Position numbers and translations under genes: made by a program. Shown here piece by piece: positions 34,076-43,696 of a stretch of 64,000 bases of DNA; position 1 is the stretch's first letter; each line of letters begins with the position of its first letter. The notes below the pieces were generated by a model. It did no database searches. It saw only the letters and a list, made by a program, of their open reading frames with translations, and was not told where the DNA came from. Source of the DNA: Rhizobium sp. SEMIA4064. GTDB taxonomy: Bacteria > Pseudomonadota > Alphaproteobacteria > Rhizobiales > Rhizobiaceae. The DNA lies in NCBI RefSeq assembly GCF_003025035.1, contig NZ_PYJN01000006.1, forward strand, positions 124,001-188,000. The letters are read 5' to 3'.

Positions 34076-35935
34076 TTAGGACTTCTTATCGGCCGGTGGT
34101 GGCGTTGTCGTGTTGGGCGATGGAGTGACCGCGGGCGCCGGATCAGGCTGCTTGGTCTTGTCGACCGTCCTTGGGTCGTTGTCGAGCGCCGGCAGACCGT
34201 TGGCGATCTTTTCCTTGATCTTCGGAATATCGGCGTCCTCGGGCTTGGAAGCCAGCGCGCGGTTCCATTGGTAAACCGCCTCCAGCTTGCGGTTGACGCG
34301 CCAATAGGCATCGCCCAGATGGTCGTTGATCGTGGGATCGCCGGCCTTCAACTGTGCGGCACGCTCCAGTTCGTTCACCGCATCGTCGAAGCGGTTGAGG
34401 CGGAAATAGGCCCAGCCGAGCGAGTCGACGATGTAGCCGTCATCCGGCTTCAGATCGACGGCCTTCTTGATCATGTTCAGGCCCTGGTCGAGGTTCATGT
34501 TCATGTCGACCCAGGAATAGCCGAGATAGTTCAGGACCTGCGGCTGGTCGGGGTTCAGCTCCAAGGCCTTCTTGAAATTCGGCTCTGCCTTGTCCCATTG
34601 CTTCAGCCGCTCATAGGCGATGCCGCGCTGGAAGAACACGGCCCAGTCGCCGCGGTTCGGCACGGCGCCGATAACCTCAGCAGCCTTATCGTAATTGTCC
34701 GCCATGGCCTGAAAGTCCTTGGCGTCCGAGAGAACGCTGCCATAGGCGAGATAGCTGCGGATATCCTTCGGGTCGGAATCGATCAGCGCCTTCAGATGCT
34801 TGCGCGCATCGTCGACCTTGCCGGACTGGGCAAGCGCAAGGCCGAGCTGCAGCTCGGAGATGCGGGCCATGGGCGAGTTGTTGGGCACCTTTTTGTAGAA
34901 GGAGATGGCACGATCCATCTGCTCCTGCTTTTCCGCAAGTCCACCCAGCAGAACCAGCGTGTCGGCACTCTTGGGATCGAGCGTGTTGGCGATCTGCAGG
35001 TAAAGCGAGACGACATCTTCGGCGCCGTCGCGGTTGAGCGCCGCGCCGACGGTAAAGAGCACCGAGGCTGCACCTTGCGTGCTGTCGGTCACTTGCTGGT
35101 CCGGCGTTTCGCCCTTGTTGATGCTGTCGCGCAGCGCGTTCAGCGGCGCGTAATTGTTAATCAGGTTGTCGCCGACCGAAACGGCATCCAGAGCCTTCTG
35201 CTTGTCGCCGGCCTTGGCTTCAAGCCGCGCCAGCGCCATGACAGCGCGCATGAATGTGTCTGGGGCCGTAGCGCCGCCCGCCTTGTCGAGAATGGCGTCG
35301 TTCAGGTGCGAGCGGGCAGACTTCGTATCGCCGATGGTGATGGCAATGGCGCCGGCATGGTAGTTCTTGAAGATGTTGAACCAGTCCGGTCCCTTCATCT
35401 TGTCGATCATGGCGATTGCTTCCTTGCCATGATTGGAGCCGGCGCGCGCCCAGGCAAGCAGAAGACCGGCCATCATCCGGTCGAGATCGTTCGGACCGTC
35501 ATATTTGAGGATGTCCTGCGCGGCCTTGTAGTCATGCCGGCGGATGGCGTCCATGCCACGCACGATCGTGGTGACGCGTTCGACCGAGGGATCGTTCTTC
35601 AGCTCGTTGGCGTATTTCACGCCCTCTTCGAGATTGCCGTTGAGCAGCAATGAGATCATCAGCCGCTGGCGAATCTCCGGGTTGCCCGGCTCGATCATCA
35701 GCGCCTTTTTATAAAGCGAAATCGCAGTTTCATAGTCATGGTCGACATCGGCGGTCCGGGCGGCAAGGAAGGCGCCTGCGAAGGTGTCGACGCCTTCCGC
35801 ATCGAAGGTCACCAGGGCGCTGGCCTCCGGCGTTGCCGGGGCATCCTCTGCGCGCGCGCTGTTCAGCGCGCCCATCGAGAGGACCGCCGCCAGAGCTGCG
35901 CCCGAGAGGAAACGAATGGCAAGTCTCTGCCGCAT
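34076..35935 (-). CDS. Exported tetratricopeptide repeat protein
   Basis: 619 residues from the ATG at 35935 (AAAGG upstream); ATGs at 35950 and 36007 were rejected for lack of a ribosome-binding sequence. A signal peptide (MRQRLAIRFLSGAALAAVLS to SARA) is followed by many TPR units; the clearest are AISLYKKALMIEPGNPEIRQ near residue 65, AEPNFKKALELNPDQPQVLN and AVNELERAAQLKAGDPTIND near residues 465-560. The tail is Pro/Thr-rich. It probably works in the periplasm as a protein-assembly scaffold. The operon with ispE and moaB is common in rhizobia but gives no functional clue. Confidence 0.85.
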   Translation of the reverse strand: MRQRLAIRFLSGAALAAVLSMGALNSARAEDAPATPEASALVTFDAEGVDTFAGAFLAARTADVDHDYETAISLYKKALMIEPGNPEIRQRLMISLLLNGNLEEGVKYANELKNDPSVERVTTIVRGMDAIRRHDYKAAQDILKYDGPNDLDRMMAGLLLAWARAGSNHGKEAIAMIDKMKGPDWFNIFKNYHAGAIAITIGDTKSARSHLNDAILDKAGGATAPDTFMRAVMALARLEAKAGDKQKALDAVSVGDNLINNYAPLNALRDSINKGETPDQQVTDSTQGAASVLFTVGAALNRDGAEDVVSLYLQIANTLDPKSADTLVLLGGLAEKQEQMDRAISFYKKVPNNSPMARISELQLGLALAQSGKVDDARKHLKALIDSDPKDIRSYLAYGSVLSDAKDFQAMADNYDKAAEVIGAVPNRGDWAVFFQRGIAYERLKQWDKAEPNFKKALELNPDQPQVLNYLGYSWVDMNMNLDQGLNMIKKAVDLKPDDGYIVDSLGWAYFRLNRFDDAVNELERAAQLKAGDPTINDHLGDAYWRVNRKLEAVYQWNRALASKPEDADIPKIKEKIANGLPALDNDPRTVDKTKQPDPAPAVTPSPNTTTPPPADKKS

Positions 35936-36058
35936 TAGAAAGCCTTTCATCAAGGGATTTGCCGGAAGAGCGCCGGCGGCACAAAACGTTCGTGTCAATT
36001 GATTCACAACAGGATGGCTTTTTTGAAGCGCTCCTGCAAGAAATTCGGGCGGCTGTGA

Positions 36059-37075
36059 TCAGTTCACACGTTCGATGCAGAAATCGATCACTTCCATGAG
36101 CGCAGATTTCCACGGCGTTTCCGGTAGCGGCGCCAGTGCGTCGCGGGCGATGGTGCCGTAGTGAACGGCACGGGCGATGGTGTCGGTGAGCGCACCGTAT
36201 TTGGTGATCAGACCCAACGCCTTTTCCAGGTTCTCGTCGCTGTTGTTGCCGGTCTCGATGGCGTCGCGCCAGAAAGCGCGCTCCTTCTCGGTGCCGCGAC
36301 GATAGGCGAGAATAACGGGCAGGGTGATTTTGCCCTCGCGGAAGTCGTCGCCGACATTCTTGCCGAGATCGGCAGCCTTGCCGCCGTAATCCAGCGCGTC
36401 GTCCACCAGTTGGAAGGCGAGGCCGAGATTGGTGCCGTAGGACTTCAGCGCATTGCGCTCGGCCTTGCCGGCATTGGCGACGATCGGGCCGACTTCGGCG
36501 GCGGCGGCGAAAAGCGCAGCCGTCTTGGCGCGAATGACGGAGAGATAATCGTCTTCGGTGGTCTCCATGTTCTTGGAGACGGAAAGCTGCAGCACTTCGC
36601 CCTCGGCGATGACGCAAGCTGCCGATGACAGAACGTCGAGCGCATCCAGCGAACCGACTTCGACCATCATCCGGAAAGCCTGTCCAAGCAGGAAGTCGCC
36701 GACAAGAACGCTGGCCTGATTGCCCCAGATCATGCGGGCCGTGGATTTGCCGCGGCGCAGATCGCTTTCATCCACCACGTCATCGTGCAACAATGTCGCC
36801 GTGTGCAGGAATTCGACCGAGGTCGCGAGCTTGATGTGATTGTCGCCCTGATAGCCGTAGAGTGCGGCAGAGGCGATGGTCAGCATCGGCCGCAGACGCT
36901 TGCCGCCGGAAGAGATCAAATGCTCGGCAACTTCCGGGATCATCTGCACATCGGAGCCGGCTTTCGACAGGATGAGCTGGTTGACGCGTTCCATATCCGC
37001 CTTGGTCAGGTCCACCAATGGCTTGATGGAGGCCAGTTTATTCTTGCTTTCTTCAAGCGGTATCACGACGCCCAA
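36059..37075 (-). CDS. ispB: Long-chain (octa/decaprenyl) diphosphate synthase
   Basis: 338 residues from a TTG at 37075 with AGGAG 10 bases upstream, giving MGVVIPLEESKNKLASIKPL, the start I expect for rhizobia; the longer reading to 37189 is not family-like. Both Asp-rich motifs are present: LLHDDVVDESDLRRG and LVDDALDYGG. It builds the side chain of ubiquinone by adding isopentenyl units, and ubiA at 60.5 kb uses the product. It is divergent from the DUF2007 gene. Confidence 0.93.
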   Translation of the reverse strand: MGVVIPLEESKNKLASIKPLVDLTKADMERVNQLILSKAGSDVQMIPEVAEHLISSGGKRLRPMLTIASAALYGYQGDNHIKLATSVEFLHTATLLHDDVVDESDLRRGKSTARMIWGNQASVLVGDFLLGQAFRMMVEVGSLDALDVLSSAACVIAEGEVLQLSVSKNMETTEDDYLSVIRAKTAALFAAAAEVGPIVANAGKAERNALKSYGTNLGLAFQLVDDALDYGGKAADLGKNVGDDFREGKITLPVILAYRRGTEKERAFWRDAIETGNNSDENLEKALGLITKYGALTDTIARAVHYGTIARDALAPLPETPWKSALMEVIDFCIERVN

Positions 37076-37183
37076 CGATCCGGACTCCTGTTCATTTTCT
37101 GCAAAGCACAATAAGAAGGGGCGAAAGAGGCGGCAAGAGGCGATTTGTCTCGTCTCGCAAATTTGACAGGAAACCCAAGGCTT

Positions 37184-37414
37184 ATGCACGAGCTGATCCG
37201 CACAAACGATCCCGTTTTACTCTCCTTCGCCGAGAGTCTGATGAAGGACGCCGGGATTCATTGTTTCGTCGCGGATCAAGCCATGAGCATTCTCGAGGGT
37301 TCTCTCGGCATGCTGCCGCGCCGTTTCATGGTCGAGGACGAGCGCGCCGATCAGGCCCGGCGCATTCTGATCGATGCCGGTCTCGGCGACGAGCTGCGCC
37401 CGGCGCGCGGCTGA
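37184..37414 (+). CDS. DUF2007 small protein
   Basis: 76 residues starting MHELIRTNDPVLLSFAESLM. The pattern LLSFAESLMKDAGIHCFVAD then MLPRRFMVEDERADQARRIL is the DUF2007 (putative signal-transducing, PII-like fold) family. It is soluble and of unknown role. The methyltransferase gene begins 9 bp after its stop, so they are cotranscribed. Confidence 0.85.
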   Translation: MHELIRTNDPVLLSFAESLMKDAGIHCFVADQAMSILEGSLGMLPRRFMVEDERADQARRILIDAGLGDELRPARG

Positions 37415-37422
37415 GTTCCGCC

Positions 37423-38199
37423 ATGGCCGATACCCATTCCGAAACCATCGACGCCTTCCATCGCGGCGCGTTCCATATCGTCCAGCCGAAGGGCAGGGGC
37501 CATCGCTCCGGCATGGACGCCATGTTGCTTGCTGCTCTTGTGGCCGATGACCGTAGCATCAGGGTGGCCGATCTCGGTGCGGGAGCGGGTGCCGCCGGCA
37601 TGGCGGTGGCCTCGCGGCTGGAGCAGGCGGAGGTGGTATTGTTCGAACGCTCGCCGGAAATGGCCGAGTTCGCCCGCAAGAGCCTGGCACTTTCGGAAAA
37701 TGCCCGCTTCGCCAGCCGTGTCGCCGTTGTCGAGGCCGATGTCGCCTTGACCGCGAAGGCCCGCAATGACGCCGGTCTGGTCGATGACAGTTTCCATCAT
37801 GTCATCATGAACCCGCCGTTCAACGATGCCAGCGACAGGCTGACGCCGGATGCATTGAAAGCGCAGGCGCATGCCATGACCGACGGCCTGTTCGAAAGCT
37901 GGGTGCGAACGGCAGGCGCAATCATGATCCCCGGCGGGCAACTGTCGTTGATCGCTCGGCCGCAATCGATCGCTGAGATCATTGCAGCCTGCGGCCGCCG
38001 TTTCGGCGGCATCGAGATCACGCCCATCCATCCGCGCGAGGGTGAAAATGCCGTTCGCATCCTGGTGACGGCCATCAAGGGCTCACGCGCACGGCTGGCG
38101 CTGCGCGCGCCGCTGATCATGCATGGCGAGGGGACGCACAAATTCTCCGACTTCGTCGACGACCTCAACAATGGTCGCGCTGCCTATTTCCGAAAGTAG
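37423..38199 (+). CDS. N6-adenine methyltransferase, tRNA1(Val) TrmN6-like
   Basis: 258 residues, class I SAM-dependent methyltransferase. The SAM site is VADLGAGAGAAGMAVASRL near residue 51, and the catalytic NPPF motif (HVIMNPPFND near residue 128) marks N6-adenine chemistry. The opening part (DAFHRGAFHIVQPKGRGHRSG-like, split at GHRSGMDAMLLA) is the TrmN6/YfiC pattern, so modification of tRNA1(Val) A37 is the likely role. RNA or protein substrates of other YfiC relatives cannot be excluded. Confidence 0.85.
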   Translation: MADTHSETIDAFHRGAFHIVQPKGRGHRSGMDAMLLAALVADDRSIRVADLGAGAGAAGMAVASRLEQAEVVLFERSPEMAEFARKSLALSENARFASRVAVVEADVALTAKARNDAGLVDDSFHHVIMNPPFNDASDRLTPDALKAQAHAMTDGLFESWVRTAGAIMIPGGQLSLIARPQSIAEIIAACGRRFGGIEITPIHPREGENAVRILVTAIKGSRARLALRAPLIMHGEGTHKFSDFVDDLNNGRAAYFRK

Positions 38200-38247
38200 C
38201 GCGTCATCCCGAACGCATGACGCGCTTTTTAGGAAGATCATCCGAAT

Positions 38248-39594
38248 TCAGTGTATGCCTTGGAACGCATCTAAGATCAGCTTGACGTTCAGAAGGGCGA
38301 TAACGATGGCGATGATATAGGCGACGGTACTCAGCCAGCGCGGCGCGACTAGAGCGCCCATCTTGGTCTTGTCGGCGGTGAACATGACCAGCGGGAAGAC
38401 AGCGAAAGAAAGTTGTAGGCTGAGCACGACCTGGGTCAGGATCAGCAGATCCGCCGTACCGGAATCGCCGTACCATATGGTGACGACCCCGGCGGGAGTG
38501 ATCGCCAGTCCGCGCGTCACTAGGCGGCGCAGCCAAGGTTTCACCTTGAGCCGCAGAAAACCCTCCATGACGATCTGCCCGGCAAGCGTCGCCGTTACAG
38601 TTGAGTTGAGGCCGCAACAGAGAAGCGCGATCCCGAAGAGCGTCGGCGCAATCGCCAGGCCGAGAAGCGGCGCCAGCAGCGATTCCGCCTGGGCGAGTTC
38701 CACGACATCAGTGTGGCCATGCGCGTGAAACGCCGCGCCGGCAAGAATGAGGATGGAAGCGTTGATGAGCAGAGCGAAGGTCAGCGCTATCGTCGAATCG
38801 AGCGTGGCATAGGTCAGCGCCTCTTTCTTTTCCGAGAGCGTATGGCCGAAGGCGCGCGTCTGCACGATGCCGGAATGCAGATAGAGATTGTGCGGCATGA
38901 CCGTCGCGCCAAGGATGCCGAGCGCCAGATAGAGCATGTCCGGATTCCTGACGATCTCAGTCGTCGGGAAAAAGCCTTTGATGACGTCGCCCCAATTTGG
39001 ATCGGCAAGGAAGACCTGGATGCCGAAACAGAAGGCGATCACACCGAGCAGGGTGATGATCAGCGCCTCTACCCAGCGAAAGCCCAGCCGCTGCAGGAAA
39101 AGAATGAGGAACACGTCGAAGGCGGTCACCAGCACGCCGAGTTCGAGCGGCAGGCCGAAAACGAGATTTAAGCCAATGGCGGTGCCGACGACTTCTGCGA
39201 TATCCGTCGCGATAATGGCGATCTCCGCCATCGCCCACAGTGGCACGGAGACGAAGCTCGGAAAGGCGTCCCGGCAGGCCTGGGCCAGATCGCGGCCGGT
39301 GGCGATCGCGAGGCGCGCGCAAAGCGCCTGCAGCACCACGGCCATAATGTTGGACAACAATGCAACGGTTAGCAGCGCATAGCCGAATTTCGATCCGCCG
39401 GCGAGCGAGGTCGCCCAGTTGCCGGGGTCCATATAGCCGACCGCGACAAGATAGCCCGGACCTGCGAAGGCAGCGACGCGACGCAGCACCGAACCGCCCT
39501 TTGCGGTTTCGACCGAGCGATAGACATCGGAAAGAGTGGCTTCTTCTCGGTCATGGCGCCAGCCGGCATCGGGCTTGGGTTTCATAAGATCCAT
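38248..39594 (-). CDS. mntH: Nramp-family Mn2+/divalent metal transporter
   Basis: 448 residues from the ATG at 39594 (GGAAGC upstream; 39585 is also possible). Ten to eleven membrane helices. The metal-site motifs are [14 protein letters not shown] in helix 1 and [14 protein letters not shown] in helix 6, giving the Asp/Asn and Met that coordinate Mn2+. It imports manganese with protons. In rhizobia this gene is usually controlled by the Fur-family regulator Mur; a palindromic site upstream is listed. Confidence 0.93.
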   Translation of the reverse strand: MDLMKPKPDAGWRHDREEATLSDVYRSVETAKGGSVLRRVAAFAGPGYLVAVGYMDPGNWATSLAGGSKFGYALLTVALLSNIMAVVLQALCARLAIATGRDLAQACRDAFPSFVSVPLWAMAEIAIIATDIAEVVGTAIGLNLVFGLPLELGVLVTAFDVFLILFLQRLGFRWVEALIITLLGVIAFCFGIQVFLADPNWGDVIKGFFPTTEIVRNPDMLYLALGILGATVMPHNLYLHSGIVQTRAFGHTLSEKKEALTYATLDSTIALTFALLINASILILAGAAFHAHGHTDVVELAQAESLLAPLLGLAIAPTLFGIALLCCGLNSTVTATLAGQIVMEGFLRLKVKPWLRRLVTRGLAITPAGVVTIWYGDSGTADLLILTQVVLSLQLSFAVFPLVMFTADKTKMGALVAPRWLSTVAYIIAIVIALLNVKLILDAFQGIH

Positions 39595-39637
39595 GGGGCT
39601 TCCGCAGGCTTCAATACCGCGAGAAGTTAGCGGTTTA

Positions 39638-39658
39638 GAATGATAATGCAATTCATTC
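39638..39658. promoter_or_regulatory. Candidate Mur/Fur-family operator of mntH
   Basis: GAATGA-N9-TCATTC, a perfect 6-bp inverted repeat in an A/T-rich 21-bp stretch, 44-64 bp before the mntH start. Size and composition fit a Fur-family site; I cannot confirm the exact Mur consensus. Confidence 0.45.
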
Positions 39659-39746
39659 GCAACAAGAAAAGCCGTTCCCGCTCTCGTTCGCATCGGCTGT
39701 GGCATTCCTGCAATCTGCAATAACGGCGGATATCTGCGACCTCTAA

Positions 39747-39847
39747 TGCATGTCGCGCAAAAGTGTGCGGCGGTTTTGCGAACACGACATGCACAAACAA
39801 GGAGCTAAAGCGCGGGAGCGAATCTGAAAGATCGCGACGAGCTTTAG
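39747..39847. repeat. Two-hairpin rhizobial palindromic element
   Basis: First hairpin: TGCATGTCG (39747-39755) with CGACATGCA (39785-39793). Second: CTAAAGC (39805-39811) with GCTTTAG (39841-39847), enclosing GCGAATCTGAAAGATCGC. I recognise the ATGTCGCGCAAAAGTGTGCG core as a frequent interspersed element of Rhizobiaceae. It lies between mntH and the end of gltS. Confidence 0.75.
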
Positions 39848-39932
39848 TGGCGATGGGCTTTCTCGATAGACAATCTCGGCTTCATTCCATCTCAGGACAT
39901 CGCCGTTCTTGGACGCCGCTGAACAGGACCAA

Positions 39933-41099
39933 TTACCGAACAAGGAACCCAAGCGCTGCTGCGTTTGCCAGATCGATGAAGAACGCAGAGACGAGCGGCA
40001 GAATGATGAATGCGATGGTTGCGGCCCCATGAGTTTTGGTTACCGCCGTCATATTGGCGATTGCCGTCGGGGTCGCTCCAAGCGAGATACCAAAAAAGCC
40101 TGCGGAAATCACCGCCGCATCATATGTCCGCCCCATCGCGGGGAAAACGACGAACAGGACATAAACGACAACCGCAACAGTCTGCACGACGAGGACGATC
40201 AGAAGCGCGGCGCCAAGCCCGCTGAGGGCCCACAATTGCATGCTCATCAGCGACATTGCGAGAAAGATGTTCAACGAGAGATCGGAGATGAGCGAAAGCG
40301 CTCGCGTGCGTGTCGGCCAAGGGAGGCGCGGTGCGAGCAGCGGAACGGTATTCGTCATCACAATCGCGACCAGCAAGCAGACGACGAACAATGGAAGATT
40401 GATGCCAGCCTCCACGATGATCTCATGCAAGGCGTACCCGGTGAGAATAGCGATATTGGTTACCAGCAAGGCTCGCAGCAGGCTGACATAGCTGACATCA
40501 TCTTCATGGCTGCTGACTGCAGCACGCGATACACCGATCACCAACTCTTCGGTGGCGGGGCCGCTCAAGCCATGGCGTTTGATCAGGTATTGCGCAATTG
40601 GTCCGCCGATGAGGCTGGCGATGACAAGGCCAAGCGTTGCGCTCGCAATACCGATTTCAAGCGCATTCGTCAGTCCGAAACGTCCGGTGATAATCGGTGC
40701 CCAGGCAATCGTTGTGCCGTGACCGCCGATTAGCGACGTGGAGCCAAGTAAGATTGCCACGCCATCGGGGAGGCCGAGCATGTCGCTGACGCCGATGGCG
40801 ATTGCGTTCTGGATGACGAGAAATACAAGCGTGACAGCCAACAAGATAAGAAACGGCTTGCCTCCAGCCATGAGGTCGGAGAGCCTGGCGTTAAGGCCGA
40901 CCCCGGTGAAGAAGTAGTCCAAACCGAAGTATTCGTACGCGATCAGCGTTATCAGGGCGGCAAGCAGGCCACCTGTCACCGCTTTGGGTATGCTCCACCG
41001 AACAAGGAGGGGAATGAAACGGTTGAGGTTTGCACCAATGAAAAACACGAGGATCGCAATGGTAAGCGATAGCAGTCCTGGGACCTGTATTGCCGACAT
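39933..41099 (-). CDS. gltS: Sodium/glutamate symporter
   Basis: 388 residues, strongly hydrophobic with 10 or more membrane helices. Two inverted halves each carry the ESS-family signature: STSLIGGHGTTIAWAPII (about residue 115-132) and GISLGATPTAIANMTAVTK (about 338-356). GltS imports glutamate with Na+. The ATG at 41099 is the natural start. It stands alone between mntH and sppA. Confidence 0.9.
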   Translation of the reverse strand: MSAIQVPGLLSLTIAILVFFIGANLNRFIPLLVRWSIPKAVTGGLLAALITLIAYEYFGLDYFFTGVGLNARLSDLMAGGKPFLILLAVTLVFLVIQNAIAIGVSDMLGLPDGVAILLGSTSLIGGHGTTIAWAPIITGRFGLTNALEIGIASATLGLVIASLIGGPIAQYLIKRHGLSGPATEELVIGVSRAAVSSHEDDVSYVSLLRALLVTNIAILTGYALHEIIVEAGINLPLFVVCLLVAIVMTNTVPLLAPRLPWPTRTRALSLISDLSLNIFLAMSLMSMQLWALSGLGAALLIVLVVQTVAVVVYVLFVVFPAMGRTYDAAVISAGFFGISLGATPTAIANMTAVTKTHGAATIAFIILPLVSAFFIDLANAAALGFLVR

Positions 41100-41435
41100 G
41101 GACCACCTTCACCTTGGTTGCAGCCGAACCCGCCTCAGTCCGTCACTTTGGCATGCGCCAGACGAATAGACGAGCGGAAAGAGCCTCGGGTGATCCGATC
41201 TGCTGGGAGCAGAGGGAGAGCGGCGGCCCAATCCTGATGGACGCGGAGAAATGTTTTTCCCGGGTGCCGTGTTTACGGCAAAAGGCAGTCCTCCCGTCAC
41301 CCCATCCCCTCTTCATATCGATGAAAATGTATGCCGGCTCGAGGAATCCGGGCGCGAAATGCGATGCTGGATGTTGCGTTTGCCGTTTCCGTGCATACAT
41401 CACACGCAGCAAACATCATGAATCAGGGACGACGA
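41100..41435. other. Divergent intergenic region gltS / sppA-like gene
   Basis: 336 bases with no supported gene. A 6-bp hairpin TGCCGT-gttt-ACGGCA is at 41265-41280. I did not find a convincing promoter pair. Confidence 0.5.
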
Positions 41436-42296
41436 ATGGCTGGATTTTTTAGGCGCATGCTTCCGAAGCGGTTTCGCAAGGAAAAGGCGATCATTCCCGT
41501 TGTCCGGCTGAGCGGTGTCATCGCCTCCGGCGGCGGTCCTCTCCGGCAGTCGCTCAATCTTGCGGGCGTCTCGCAAGCGCTGGAAAAGGCCTTCAGCATG
41601 AAGGCTGCCCCGGCAGTCGCGGTCGTCATCAATTCGCCCGGCGGATCGCCGGTGCAATCGCGGATGATCTATAACCGCATCCGCGATCTTGCCCGCGAGA
41701 AAGAGAAGAAGGTGCTGGTGTTCGTCGAGGATGTAGCGGCATCCGGCGGCTACATGATCGCGCTCGCCGGCGATGAGATCATTGCCGATGCCACCTCCAT
41801 CGTCGGTTCCATCGGCGTCGTCTCCGGCGGCTTCGGTTTTCCGGAGCTTTTGAAGAAGCTCGGGGTCGAGCGCCGGGTCTATACTGCCGGCGAAAACAAG
41901 GTGATCCTCGATCCGTTCCAGCCGGAGAAGGAAAAGGACATCGAATATCTGAAGAGCCTGCAGGTCGAGATCCACAAGGTCTTCATCGATATGGTGCGTG
42001 AGCGTCGGGCGGGTAAACTGGCGGCGGACGAGGTCGTGTTCTCCGGCCTCTTCTGGACCGGCGGGCGTGGTCTCGAACTCGGCCTGATCGACGGGCTCGG
42101 CGATATGCGCCAGGAACTCAAGAAGCGTTACGGCGACAAGATCAAGCTCGAGCTGGTCACCACGCCACGTAGCCTCTTCGGCCGCCGCGCACCCGGCATT
42201 TCCCTTTCGGGCATGGACGGCATCGGCGCCGGCCTCGCCTCCGGACTTGCAGAGGTGGCAGAGGAAAAGGCATTGTGGGGGCGGTACGGATTGTAA
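41436..42296 (+). CDS. S49-family serine peptidase (SppA/SohB-like)
   Basis: 286 residues from the ATG at 41436, preceded by AGGGACGACGA; ATG 41418 also fits. There is no signal peptide or clear membrane helix. VVINSPGGSPVQS (oxyanion loop) is at about 67-79, the nucleophile Ser is in VEDVAASGGYMIALAGDEI (about 101-119), then IVGSIGVVSGGFGFPELLKK and a Lys in AGENKVILDPFQP. Family members degrade cleaved signal peptides or membrane-derived peptides. This short form resembles the single-domain SppA of Gram-positives and SohB. Confidence 0.87.
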   Translation: MAGFFRRMLPKRFRKEKAIIPVVRLSGVIASGGGPLRQSLNLAGVSQALEKAFSMKAAPAVAVVINSPGGSPVQSRMIYNRIRDLAREKEKKVLVFVEDVAASGGYMIALAGDEIIADATSIVGSIGVVSGGFGFPELLKKLGVERRVYTAGENKVILDPFQPEKEKDIEYLKSLQVEIHKVFIDMVRERRAGKLAADEVVFSGLFWTGGRGLELGLIDGLGDMRQELKKRYGDKIKLELVTTPRSLFGRRAPGISLSGMDGIGAGLASGLAEVAEEKALWGRYGL

Positions 42297-42312
42297 TCGG
42301 GAGCGCTGCGTG

Positions 42313-42504
42313 ATGCCGCAGATCATCTTCTTCATCGTTGCTGTCGGCGGTATTTGGCTTCTCTATCGACGCTTCCTGCGCGACGCCCGAAAACTCACCG
42401 AGAAATCACGCCGCGCCGAAAGCGAACGGCGCACGGGCGCCATCGGCACACTGGTGAAAGACCCGAAGACAGGGGAGTATAGGGTGAAGCGGGAGGATGA
42501 GTAG
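42313..42504 (+). CDS. Small single-span membrane protein
   Basis: 63 residues starting MPQIIFFIVAVGGIWLLYRR: one N-terminal membrane helix (residues 3-18) and a basic, charged cytoplasmic tail (RAESERRTGAIGTLVKDPKTG). It starts 16 bp after the sppA-like gene and is probably cotranscribed. The sequence is typical of short conserved rhizobial hypotheticals; I do not know a function. Confidence 0.7.
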   Translation: MPQIIFFIVAVGGIWLLYRRFLRDARKLTEKSRRAESERRTGAIGTLVKDPKTGEYRVKREDE

Positions 42505-42629
42505 CCTCCGATAGATCGTGGAAATACGAAAAGGTGACTATGACAGTTTGCGCTTGAAAGCCTTGACCCTTCCGTTCTGCCGTGGCACCTGTCCGCCAAA
42601 CAATCCATTACCCGAAGAAATCAATCTCC

Positions 42630-43589
42630 ATGACCGCGACCCCGCCCGATAACATGAATCCGAAGCGCTCGTTTCAGGCGTTGATCCTGACGCTGCACAA
42701 TTACTGGGCCGACAAAGGTTGTGCGGTTCTGCAGCCCTACGACATGGAAGTTGGCGCCGGCACGTTCCATCCGGCGACGACCTTGCGCGCGCTTGGACCG
42801 AAGCCGTGGAAGGCTGCCTATGTGCAGCCCTCGCGCCGTCCGTCCGACGGTCGTTACGGCGAAAACCCGAACCGTATGCAGCATTATTATCAATATCAGG
42901 TCATCCTGAAGCCGAACCCGCCGAACCTGCAGGAGCTCTATCTCGGCTCTCTCGCGGCCATCGGCCTCGACCCACTTCTGCATGACATCCGCTTCGTCGA
43001 GGACGATTGGGAAAGCCCGACGCTTGGTGCCTGGGGGCTTGGCTGGGAATGCTGGTGCGACGGCATGGAAGTGTCGCAGTTCACCTATTTCCAGCAGATT
43101 TGCGGCATCGAGTGCGCGCCGGTTGCTGGCGAATTGACCTACGGTCTCGAACGTCTGGCAACCTATGTCCAGGGCGTCGACAGCGTCTACGACCTGAATT
43201 TCAACGGTCTCGAAGGCGACGAGAAGATCACCTATGGCGATGTCTTCCTGCAGGCAGAGCAGGAATATTCGCGGCATAATTTCGAATATGCCAACACGGA
43301 AATGCTGCATCGCCATTTCATCGATGCCGAACGGGAATGCCAAGCGCTGCTTGCCGCCGGCGCGCCGGGCGACAATGCCAATCAGCTCCTGCACAAATGC
43401 GTCTTTCCAGCCTACGATCAGTGCATCAAGGCCAGCCACGTCTTCAATCTGCTCGATGCGCGCGGCGTGATCTCGGTCACCGAACGCCAGAGCTATATCC
43501 TGCGCGTCCGCACGCTGGCGAAAGCCTGTGGCGAGGCATTCCTGCTCACGGATGCCGGTGGTGCGAACTGGGGCAAGCAGGCGGCTTAA
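42630..43589 (+). CDS. glyQ: Glycyl-tRNA synthetase alpha subunit
   Basis: 319 residues from the ATG at 42630; ATG 42654 ([12 protein letters not shown]) is an alternative nearer to the conserved start. Class II synthetase core: [57 protein letters not shown] and [20 protein letters not shown]. It forms the alpha2beta2 enzyme with GlyS, encoded 4.7 kb downstream; in many bacteria the two genes are adjacent, here five genes lie between. Confidence 0.96.
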   Translation: MTATPPDNMNPKRSFQALILTLHNYWADKGCAVLQPYDMEVGAGTFHPATTLRALGPKPWKAAYVQPSRRPSDGRYGENPNRMQHYYQYQVILKPNPPNLQELYLGSLAAIGLDPLLHDIRFVEDDWESPTLGAWGLGWECWCDGMEVSQFTYFQQICGIECAPVAGELTYGLERLATYVQGVDSVYDLNFNGLEGDEKITYGDVFLQAEQEYSRHNFEYANTEMLHRHFIDAERECQALLAAGAPGDNANQLLHKCVFPAYDQCIKASHVFNLLDARGVISVTERQSYILRVRTLAKACGEAFLLTDAGGANWGKQAA

Positions 43590-43696
43590 GGCACATTCCT
43601 AATCTCTAAGGTATTGGCCTGGCGGCGAAAAGCGGATGACAACGCCCGTCAAGCCACATAATGTGCCTCGTGGTTGCATTTGCCACGGGGTTCGCG

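Larger units (their letters stand above)
39595..39932. other. Intergenic region mntH / gltS
   Basis: 338 bases. It contains the mntH operator candidate and the two-hairpin repeat listed separately. No coding sequence is supported. Confidence 0.65.
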
